Assembly: GCF_037450285.1 (NCBI RefSeq)
Contig: NZ_JAQISN010000002.1
Location: 682,001-746,000, forward strand
DNA: 64,000 bases
Direction of reading: 5' to 3'
Source of the DNA: Erwinia sp. SLM-02
GTDB lineage: Bacteria; Pseudomonadota; Gammaproteobacteria; Enterobacterales; Enterobacteriaceae
A model generated the notes under the pieces. It made no database searches. It saw nothing but the letters and a program-made list of their open reading frames with translations, and was not told where the DNA came from. Positions 17,200 to 24,380 of this stretch are shown here, in pieces; position 1 is the stretch's first letter; each line of letters begins with the position of its first letter. A program made the translations under genes and the position numbers.

Positions 17200-18744
17200 T
17201 TGACCACGATCGATATTGCACAGCGCGAAGCGGCGCTCAAACGCATTGTTACCGAAGCCGGGGATACCGCCCTGCGCTTTTTCCACTCCAGGACGGCAGG
17301 GGAATACGAACTGAAGGGCCATCAGGATATCCTGACCGAGGCCGATACCTTCGTTGAGGCGCTGATCCTGCAGGCGATTGGCGAAGCCTTCCCCGACGAC
17401 TCGATCCTCGGCGAAGAGTCCGCCAGCCAGCCCGCCAGCGCGGAGAGCCTGTGGGTGGTCGATCCGATTGACGGCACCGCCAACTTTGCCCGCGGCATCG
17501 CCCACTTCTGCGTCTGCATCGCCTGGGTTCACCACGGCGTGACCGAGCTGGGGGCAATTTATAACCCCTCAAGCCGGGAGCTGTATCTGGCGCGGCGTGG
17601 CCACTATGCGCTGAAAAATGACCGGCCTTTGCGCTGCACCGCCATTACCGACACGCAGCGCGCCGCCGTGGAACTGGGCTGGTCAGCCCGCCACAGCCAG
17701 CGGCGCTATCTGGAGGTGATGACGTCGATCCTGAATCAGGGCACCAGCATACGACGCGGCGGCTCCGGCGCGCTGGCGCTGGCGTGGGTGGCGGAAGGCC
17801 GCACCGACGGCTATGTGGAAATTCATATGAACGCCTGGGACTGCCTGGCTGGGATGCTGCTGGTGCGTGAAGCGGGCGGCCGAGTTGGCATCGCACCCGA
17901 GACGGCCGAAGGGATTTTCAACGGTCTGCCGGTGCTGGCCGTCGCGCCGGGAATTGCCAGCGAACTGTCCCGCGCATCCGGTATCCCGCTGGCGGAGGAG
18001 GAGCCGCAGGATACTAATGATCACACCAGTGGATCTGAGGCTGCGCCCGCCGCTGGCGTAACGTTGGAGAACAGTGAATCGGGCGCAGCCAGGGCATCAT
18101 CCATCGCACAGGCGGCGGATGCAGCTCAACCGGCCGTGCCGCACTATCCCCGTCCGCCGATCAGCCTGATTGCGGAAGACTTCCCAGGCTGGGGGATGGA
18201 TATCTATATCGGCGGTTCCGCCGGCGTGAGCGATACCGCGCTGCTGGCCGAACACGATATCGGCGTGGTGATTAACTGCGCGGTAAACCTCGACATTGAC
18301 TGGGTTAACGCGCCGGAGGCCGGAGCCGCCGCGCATCTGCTCCCCCACGGTGCCGGACCGGTTCGCTACTACAAGCTGGGGCTGATTGACGGCGACGGCA
18401 ACGCGCCGGAGATGCTGCACGCGGGCTATCAGCTGATGCGTTCGGCGCTGCTGCAGCAGATCCCGGAGAAAGCCTCCTACCGTAACCGCCGGCGCGGCAA
18501 TATCCTGGTCAACTGTCGCGGGGGCCGCAGCCGCTCCGTGGCGTTAGTGGCGCTGTTTATGCACCTGGAGTGCCCGGCGCGCTTCCCGACGCTCGACGCC
18601 GCGATTGCGTTAATCCGCGACCGCCGCCAGCTCCACCCGGATGAATGGTTTGAAGCGCCGAAGCCGTCACTGACCCGGCTGGCGGAACGGGCCATTCTTC
18701 GCGAACGAGCCATCGCCGCAGCGGAACAGCGCGATGAGCGATAG
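17200..18744 (+). CDS. inositol monophosphatase-dual specificity phosphatase fusion
   Basis: 514 residues, two phosphatase domains in one chain. Residues 1-265 are an inositol monophosphatase fold: E72-E73, DPIDGT at 88-93 and WD at 213-214 are the metal-binding motifs. A linker rich in Ala, Ser and Glu spans about 268-315. Residues 320-500 form a cysteine-phosphatase domain with the CX5R signature C439-RGGRS-R445 followed by Ser, and a candidate general-acid Asp in GLIDGDG (396-401). No signal peptide, so cytoplasmic. Start TTG 17200 is the only in-frame choice before the conserved core. It follows the importer genes and overlaps the LacI gene by 11 bp. It probably dephosphorylates the imported compound in two chemically different steps. 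Confidence 0.85.
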   Translation: MTTIDIAQREAALKRIVTEAGDTALRFFHSRTAGEYELKGHQDILTEADTFVEALILQAIGEAFPDDSILGEESASQPASAESLWVVDPIDGTANFARGIAHFCVCIAWVHHGVTELGAIYNPSSRELYLARRGHYALKNDRPLRCTAITDTQRAAVELGWSARHSQRRYLEVMTSILNQGTSIRRGGSGALALAWVAEGRTDGYVEIHMNAWDCLAGMLLVREAGGRVGIAPETAEGIFNGLPVLAVAPGIASELSRASGIPLAEEEPQDTNDHTSGSEAAPAAGVTLENSESGAARASSIAQAADAAQPAVPHYPRPPISLIAEDFPGWGMDIYIGGSAGVSDTALLAEHDIGVVINCAVNLDIDWVNAPEAGAAAHLLPHGAGPVRYYKLGLIDGDGNAPEMLHAGYQLMRSALLQQIPEKASYRNRRRGNILVNCRGGRSRSVALVALFMHLECPARFPTLDAAIALIRDRRQLHPDEWFEAPKPSLTRLAERAILRERAIAAAEQRDER

Positions 18745-19741
18745 CAGCAAGACGTCCGGATTTGCCAGCGCCACCGAGGTGGCGCGCCTGGCGGGCGTGT
18801 CGCGCTCGGCGGTATCGCGCACCTTTACCCCCGGCAGCAGCGTCTCGGCGGAAACACGGCGCAAGGTGCTCGCCGCCGCCGAGGTGCTGAACTACCACGT
18901 TAACCATCTGGCGCGCGGCCTGTCGAAGGAGGCCAGCCGCCCGGTGTGTATTCTCGGCGGTAATCTGGCGTCGCCGTATCAGTCCAGCCTGCTGGAGCAC
19001 CTGACCCGCCGACTGAACAAGGCCGGACGGGCGGTGATGGTAATCAACACCGACGATGGCGAAGCGAGTGCCAAAGAGGCGCTGCAGCAGACGCTGAACT
19101 ACCGCTCCACCGCCACCATCGTGCTGTCGGGCAAACCGCCCGGCTCGCTGATTGAGATCTGTCTGCAAAGCGGGCAGCAGGTGATCCTGATTAACCGCAT
19201 GGGCCAGTATGCCGGCGCGGACACTATCGATATCGATTACAGTTCGACGATGAAAGAGGCTTTTGACCACCTGATCGCCGCCGGATGCCGGCATCTTGCC
19301 GTGGTTTCCTCCTCTGCACGTTCGCCCAGCATGGTAACCCGCGAAACCGGCTTTATGCAGGCCGCGGCCGACGCCGGAAAGGACGTTTCCCCGATCCGTC
19401 CCGGCAGTACCAGCTACCAGACCGGCGTAATTGCCGCGCGCGAGCTGCTGAGCCAGCCGACGCGCCCGGACGGCGTGTTCTGCGTGACCGATCTGATCGC
19501 CTGCGGCTTTATCGACGCCGCGCGCCACGAATTTGGCCTGCGCATTCCGGAAGATCTCTGCGTGATTGGCTTCGATGATATCGAACAGGCCGGCTGGCTG
19601 GGCTATCAGCTCACCACCTTCTCGCAGCCGCTTGCTGAGATGGCGGAAGCCGCCTGTGAACTGCTTTTATCACCGGATGCGGAGAAACCGGGAAGCCGGG
19701 TGTTTGATGCACGGCTGGTGAAGCGAAAAACACTGCGGTGA
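18734..19741 (+). CDS. LacI-family regulator of the AfuABC-phosphatase operon
   Basis: 335 residues with an N-terminal helix-turn-helix (TEVARLAGVSRSAVSRTFT) and a ligand-binding domain. The ATG lies inside the end of the phosphatase gene (11-bp overlap), so translation is probably coupled and the regulator is made with the operon it controls. Likely target: the TTTGCAC-N4-GTGCAAA site at the head of the operon. Confidence 0.85.
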   Translation: MSDSSKTSGFASATEVARLAGVSRSAVSRTFTPGSSVSAETRRKVLAAAEVLNYHVNHLARGLSKEASRPVCILGGNLASPYQSSLLEHLTRRLNKAGRAVMVINTDDGEASAKEALQQTLNYRSTATIVLSGKPPGSLIEICLQSGQQVILINRMGQYAGADTIDIDYSSTMKEAFDHLIAAGCRHLAVVSSSARSPSMVTRETGFMQAAADAGKDVSPIRPGSTSYQTGVIAARELLSQPTRPDGVFCVTDLIACGFIDAARHEFGLRIPEDLCVIGFDDIEQAGWLGYQLTTFSQPLAEMAEAACELLLSPDAEKPGSRVFDARLVKRKTLR

Positions 19742-19912
19742 AATGGATTTTAGCGCAAGTGCGATCGGCATCAGCGTATGAAAAATTAAGCGATTTTTGA
19801 CCAGCAATTCCCTAAAAAGCAGTGGGATTTATCGTATACTGATTGCGCTATAAGAATAAATTCACCTCGCTGAACGTCCACCGTCCTCGAAGCCGTTGGT
19901 TGCCGCACAGCA

Positions 19913-19935
19913 CCCCGCCCCCGCGCGGGGTTTTT
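19913..19935 (+). terminator. leader terminator upstream of MFS gene
   Basis: CCCCGC pairs with GCGGGG around a six-base loop and is followed directly by TTTTT. It lies 75 bp before the MFS start codon, in a 268-bp intergenic region. It could end a short leader transcript (attenuation) or a small RNA; no leader peptide is evident. Confidence 0.65.
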
Positions 19936-20009
19936 GTATTACAAAGATAAAATGGACATACCGCGCGCTGCGGGATGCTGATAAGCATCAGAGAATAACA
20001 GGAGACTTC

Positions 20010-21215
20010 ATGGCTAACCCTTATCGCGAACTGTTTACCACCCCCGGTGCACTGGGGCTGGCGCTCGCGAGCACCGTTGTGCGCCTGCCGCAGGCGATGA
20101 TCGGCATCGGCATTGTCACCATGCTGGTGCAAAAAACCGGACAGTACTGGCTGGCCGGTGCCGTAGCCGGTGTTTATACGCTGGCGAATGCGCTGGTCGG
20201 CCCGCAGATCTCCAAGGTGGTGGACCGACGCGGGCAAAGCCGGGTGCTGCCGTATGTTACCGCCTACAGCATCGGCATGCTGACGGCGCTGATTGCCGCC
20301 GTTTATCTGCAGGCACCTGCCCCGCTGCTGTTTATTCTGGCGCTGCTGGCGGGGGCGATGCCGAGCATGCCCGCGATGATCCGCGCCCGCTGGCTACAGC
20401 TCTTTCGCGGCAGGCCGCAGCTGCACACCGCTTTTTCTCTGGATACGGTGATCACCGAATTAGTGTTTACCATCGGCCCGCCGGTGGCCATCGTACTGAG
20501 TACCAGCTTCTTCCCCGAGGCCGGGCCGCTGGTCGCGCTGCTGCTGCTGATTGTGGGCATCACCGCCTTTCTGATGCAGAAGCAGACCGAGCCTAAAGTG
20601 GTTGAAGGCCTCGGTAAGCAGACCAGCTCAACCCTGCTGATCCCCGGCGTGCGCACCATTGTCTTCGCGCTGCTGGCGCTGGGGGTGATTGCCGGTTCAG
20701 TTGAAGTGGCGGTGGTTGCCTTTGCCAATATGCAGGGCTGGCCGGCCGCCGCCAGCTTTGTGCTGGCCGCCTATGCGCTGGGATCGATGATCGCCGGGCT
20801 GCTGTTCGGTACGCTAAAAATTACCGCCCCGATTGAGAAGCAGTTCCTGTGCGGCGGCGTGGTAATGGCGGTGACCACCCTGTTCCCGATTTTATCCCCC
20901 AGCGTCTACGTGCTGGCCGCCACGCTGTTTTTCGCCGGCGTGTCGTTTGCACCGACGATGGTTATCGTGATGAATATCGGTACCACAATCCTGCCGCCAT
21001 CAAGGATAACCGAAGGGCTGACGTGGATGACCACCGGCATCAGCCTCGGCGTGGCGCTGGGCAGCGTGCTGGCGGGGATGGTGATCGACCTCTACGGCGC
21101 ACGGGCCGGATTCAGCGTAGCGATGGTCGCCGGGCTGGTGATGGTGCTTGTTGTACTGATGGGGCTGCGCGTGCTGCGCTCGTCGTCTGCGGTGTGCGTT
21201 GAGACGGCGAGCTAG
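20010..21215 (+). CDS. MFS transporter, unknown substrate
   Basis: 401 residues with about twelve hydrophobic helices and an MFS loop after helix 2 (GPQISKVVDRRGQSR). ATG 20010 is preceded by AACAGGAGACTTC; the longer open frame to 19896 runs back through the terminator hairpin and is not credible. It is probably an inner-membrane efflux or uptake carrier. The neighbours give no hint: a LacI gene ends upstream and an AbiE-like pair lies convergent downstream. Confidence 0.82.
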   Translation: MANPYRELFTTPGALGLALASTVVRLPQAMIGIGIVTMLVQKTGQYWLAGAVAGVYTLANALVGPQISKVVDRRGQSRVLPYVTAYSIGMLTALIAAVYLQAPAPLLFILALLAGAMPSMPAMIRARWLQLFRGRPQLHTAFSLDTVITELVFTIGPPVAIVLSTSFFPEAGPLVALLLLIVGITAFLMQKQTEPKVVEGLGKQTSSTLLIPGVRTIVFALLALGVIAGSVEVAVVAFANMQGWPAAASFVLAAYALGSMIAGLLFGTLKITAPIEKQFLCGGVVMAVTTLFPILSPSVYVLAATLFFAGVSFAPTMVIVMNIGTTILPPSRITEGLTWMTTGISLGVALGSVLAGMVIDLYGARAGFSVAMVAGLVMVLVVLMGLRVLRSSSAVCVETAS

Positions 21216-21250
21216 CCCTCGTTGTAGCAGGCGAAAGGGTGATCATTACT

Positions 21251-21286
21251 ACTGGCATCAAGCTTGATCCTGGGCTTGATGCCAGT
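21251..21286. terminator. long hairpin between MFS gene and AbiE-like pair
   Basis: A perfect 13-bp stem, ACTGGCATCAAGC pairing with GCTTGATGCCAGT, around a 10-nt loop. It lies between two convergent genes. There is no clear T-tract. It marks the left edge of the AT-richer two-gene insert. Confidence 0.5.
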
Positions 21287-21332
21287 TCAATTCAGGAATA
21301 ACATAGTATCAAAATCAAAATCTTACAACACA

Positions 21333-22247
21333 TCACTTGTTATGCAGCTGACGACTCGTTTGCATTTTAATCTCATGTAGTAATGCCTGAATTAACCCCG
21401 ATGCATAGCGCTGCGCGCCAATACGTTCGTCATCGTTCTCAATGGCAAAAAATCGAGCGTAGGCAACAGCTCCCACTTTTTCAAAGCCCTCTCCGTAGTC
21501 GTCATCGCAGAAACGCCGTGCCAGTGCGGCTAATCCGTCTCTGAGTGCCTCCTGATGCAACCCCGAGCGAAACCTGTCGACAAAAAGCGCAGCAACTTCT
21601 TTAACTGAACCTGAATATCGAATGACGTGAATCAGATCAGCAGCATCTTTATTTTCCTGCCGCTGGTCCAGTGCAATAGCCTTCAGGATCACAAAAGATG
21701 GCACATCCGCAAAGCGCACCACATCCACAGATATGCCACCGCCATCCAGAAGTGCTGCAGCAACTTCTCTTTCCTCATACCAGTCACTTACGATCCCAGC
21801 ATGTTTGATTGTGAGAGCAGATACCGACTCACCGCTGACACTGACCGTCTTACCTGGGGTATCATTCCCTGCATCGCGAAGAAGTTCGACAACCACCTCA
21901 ATCTGCTTATCAACCCTCCTACGCCATCTCCAGGATGCCGCCTTTCCATCTTCCAGCCATCGTTCAAATCCCCGAGCCTTTAGCTGATCCGCCAGACTGG
22001 TGTATTCATTTCCAACGGCCAATACTTCAAGATTTAGCACAATATCTACATCAGAAGTCCCAACGTGCATCGGCACATCAGGAGGGGATTCAGGGGTAAG
22101 GTAACGTGGCACCAATCCGCCCACCAGGCGTAGCGTATCCTTCAAATTTCCAAATGCACTGAGCAGTGTCAAAAGCGTTCTCTCACACGCGAGAGTAACA
22201 TCAGTATCGTAACCTGATGCAGTACGAGGTTTCAGTTCCTTTGCCAT
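21333..22247 (-). CDS. nucleotidyltransferase-fold protein, putative AbiEii-like toxin
   Basis: 304 residues. The N-terminal half has a nucleotidyltransferase pattern, GGLVPRYL followed by GTSDVDIVL, where the Gly-rich turn and the DxD pair would bind NTP and metal. Second member of a two-gene unit; its ATG overlaps the end of the winged-helix gene by 16 bp and the GGAG ribosome site lies inside that gene. This resembles type IV AbiE systems, in which a nucleotidyltransferase toxin is paired with a winged-helix antitoxin, but the toxin family assignment is from motif and context only. Base composition is poorer in GC than its neighbours, suggesting transfer. Confidence 0.68.
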   Translation of the reverse strand: MAKELKPRTASGYDTDVTLACERTLLTLLSAFGNLKDTLRLVGGLVPRYLTPESPPDVPMHVGTSDVDIVLNLEVLAVGNEYTSLADQLKARGFERWLEDGKAASWRWRRRVDKQIEVVVELLRDAGNDTPGKTVSVSGESVSALTIKHAGIVSDWYEEREVAAALLDGGGISVDVVRFADVPSFVILKAIALDQRQENKDAADLIHVIRYSGSVKEVAALFVDRFRSGLHQEALRDGLAALARRFCDDDYGEGFEKVGAVAYARFFAIENDDERIGAQRYASGLIQALLHEIKMQTSRQLHNK

Positions 22248-23356
22248 AACAACTCCAGGTGTTTTCTAAAGCTATCTGCCAGTTCTTTATTGCGTCCACG
22301 TCCATTTAGCAAGTCCAGATACAGAATGTACGGACTGGCAAAATAACCCAGACGATCTGCGCACTTACTACGAAAAAGTAAGCTCGCACCCCGGCGTTCG
22401 ACCAACGAGATATTAGCCCCTTTTGGGGCTGGTTTAAGATTCAGTGCTTCCGCCATCAAATGGCCGTCACCATCAGCCACAACGATTTCTGCGCTATCTG
22501 TCCCCGTCAGTACAGGCAGAATCGTATTGGCTGCAGCTGTCCCGGTGAAAGCCCAGGCGAAATCAAGTTGATGTGTATCTATCCTTTCGGCAAGCTCACC
22601 CAGCAGGAGGCCAGGATTTTCAACGAAGGTATACCATCTGGATTCCTGAGCATTACGCCTCTGCCAGTTTTCAGCCCAGGCGTCCAGTAGCAGCCCGGGT
22701 CGTATCAGCTTTCTACGTTTGCCCGGCCCCTTACCTTCCTCATTAACCCATTCCCGCAAGATGAGTTCCTGTAATACCAATGAACAAGTGTATTGAGATG
22801 TCTGGGCAAGACTCGCCAACTCCGTTCCTGATAGCCAGGTATCGTTGTGCATTAACAGAGCATGGACAACGTTTTCACGCGCATCAGTGAACAGATCAAC
22901 CACACCCTCTTTTTTTCTCACTGGATTTGAGGGTTTTTCGATATTAATCAACCAGAAACCATGTTTGAGGAAAAGGCTTCCACCGAATTCATAATAGGCA
23001 AAACCTGATTCCTTTAGTTCCCTTTTAGATCCGGGACTGAGGGATTGCGCGGCAACCATACCAATAACGTCGCCAGGGTGGCGATGCGCATTTTTGCGAA
23101 GATTTAGCCGCCTGACTGCATTTCGGATATCTCTCGGATAACCGCTACTAACGATCTCAACATGAATAGTCAGTACGCTGTTTTGCATCTTAATGTTGAT
23201 TGCGTCATCAGGTGCAGACGTTTCGGACGCATCAGGTTCGGGAACTGACACCGTATGAATAGCTGCATCGGTTCCAATTGCATCAGTCAGATTCTTAATC
23301 AACGCTTCCAAAGTCTGCCTTCTAAATCCAGGCCTTACAGCCCTGATTCCAGCCAT
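22232..23356 (-). CDS. winged-helix regulator, putative AbiEi-like antitoxin
   Basis: 374 residues. The middle part (about 155-215) reads as a winged helix (TGTELASL-like ... CSLVLQELILREWV), and the C-terminal part contains an alpha/beta domain of unknown role. It is transcribed first, before the nucleotidyltransferase gene. A cluster of inverted TTAGC/GCTAA repeats lies just upstream of its start, as expected for an autorepressing antitoxin. The N-terminal 110 residues are not recognised. AAGG precedes the ATG at 23356. It could also be a stand-alone regulator. Confidence 0.62.
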   Translation of the reverse strand: MAGIRAVRPGFRRQTLEALIKNLTDAIGTDAAIHTVSVPEPDASETSAPDDAINIKMQNSVLTIHVEIVSSGYPRDIRNAVRRLNLRKNAHRHPGDVIGMVAAQSLSPGSKRELKESGFAYYEFGGSLFLKHGFWLINIEKPSNPVRKKEGVVDLFTDARENVVHALLMHNDTWLSGTELASLAQTSQYTCSLVLQELILREWVNEEGKGPGKRRKLIRPGLLLDAWAENWQRRNAQESRWYTFVENPGLLLGELAERIDTHQLDFAWAFTGTAAANTILPVLTGTDSAEIVVADGDGHLMAEALNLKPAPKGANISLVERRGASLLFRSKCADRLGYFASPYILYLDLLNGRGRNKELADSFRKHLELLWQRN

Positions 23357-23375
23357 ATTGTTAGCCTTAAATTCG

Positions 23376-23397
23376 TTATTAGCTGTACAGCTAATAA
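23376..23397. promoter_or_regulatory. 22-bp perfect palindromic operator
   Basis: Self-complementary over 22 bp, with half-site TTATTAGCTGT. It starts 20 bp upstream of the winged-helix gene. Further TTAGC at 23361 and 23405 and GCTAA at 23420 continue the pattern, so several protomers could bind. Expected to serve autoregulation of the AbiE-like pair. Confidence 0.7.
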
Positions 23398-23490
23398 TAT
23401 TAAATTAGCAAATATTAAAGCTAACCTAATCATAAATTGTGCAGATAACAAGCGTTTTAAGGTTGAGCCAGGCCTGTGGCTGGAATAAAA

Positions 23491-23512
23491 AAACCCTGCC
23501 GAAGCAGGGTTT
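23491..23512 (-). terminator. rho-independent terminator of ssb
   Basis: On the minus strand AAACCCTGC, a TTCG tetraloop and GCAGGGTTT are followed by a run of T. It sits about 30 bp after the ssb stop codon. Confidence 0.9.
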
Positions 23513-23540
23513 CATGGACATAACTTGCGTTCTTTGAAAC

Positions 23541-24086
23541 TTAGAACGGAATATCGTCATCAAAGTCCATTGGCGGTTCGTTGTTCGCCGGTGCGCTGTT
23601 CTGCTGTGGCTGCTGCTGCGGGCGAGACTGCGCGCCACCGCTGAACTGGTTGCCGCCCTGTGGCTGCTGTGGCTGGCCCCAGCCGTTGTTGTTGTTCTGG
23701 CCCTGGCCGCCGCCTGCCGGTGCGCCGCCGCCCTGTGCACGGCCGCCCAGCATCTGCATGGTGCCGCCCACGTTAACCACAACTTCGGTGGTGTATTTTT
23801 CTACGCCGGCCTGGTCGGTCCATTTGCGGGTCTGCAGTGCACCTTCGATATACACCTGGGAACCCTTACGCAGGTATTCACCGGCCACTTCCGCCAGCTT
23901 GCCGAACAGCACAACGCGGTGCCACTCGGTCTTCTCTTTGGTTTCACCGGTCTGCTTGTCACGCCAGCTTTCGGACGTAGCCAGAGTAATGTTGGCAACG
24001 GCACCGCCATTTGGCATGTAGCGGACTTCCGGATCTTGCCCCAGATTCCCAACTAAAATAACTTTGTTTACGCCTCTGCTGGCCAT
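23541..24086 (-). CDS. ssb: single-stranded DNA-binding protein
   Basis: 181 residues. An N-terminal OB fold (about 1-112) that binds single-stranded DNA as a tetramer, a Gly/Gln/Pro/Asn-rich linker, and the acidic tip MDFDDDIPF that recruits repair and replication partners. Slightly longer than the 178-residue E. coli protein because of the linker. Divergent from uvrA with a shared LexA box, as in E. coli. Confidence 0.98.
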   Translation of the reverse strand: MASRGVNKVILVGNLGQDPEVRYMPNGGAVANITLATSESWRDKQTGETKEKTEWHRVVLFGKLAEVAGEYLRKGSQVYIEGALQTRKWTDQAGVEKYTTEVVVNVGGTMQMLGGRAQGGGAPAGGGQGQNNNNGWGQPQQPQGGNQFSGGAQSRPQQQPQQNSAPANNEPPMDFDDDIPF

Positions 24087-24278
24087 GTTGCTGTCTCCGA
24101 TAAATGTGTCTGACTAAGTCTAAGCGCAAAATTCTAACACGCACACCTCCTAATGACACGTGCAGAGATCCGCGTTTTCGAGGCGGATCCAAAACTCTTT
24201 TTTAATACAACGCATAACGATCGAAGAGGGAAACCACAGCAGAAAGCGGATCGCCGCAGATGGCACCTGACGCCAAAA

Positions 24279-24298
24279 CACTGGTTATCCATTCAGGT
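24279..24298. promoter_or_regulatory. LexA (SOS) box shared by ssb and uvrA
   Basis: CTG-N10-CAG (24281-24296, CTGGTTATCCATTCAG) in the divergent promoter region, matching the LexA consensus and the position of the E. coli uvrA/ssb box. It implies induction of uvrA, and possibly ssb, by DNA damage. Confidence 0.88.
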
Positions 24299-24380
24299 TT
24301 TTTTGTGCCATAATGACGTGTTTCTTTTCTGGCCATGCCGGGCAGGCATGGTGAGGTATGTGCTAATCCGGGAATTGTGA

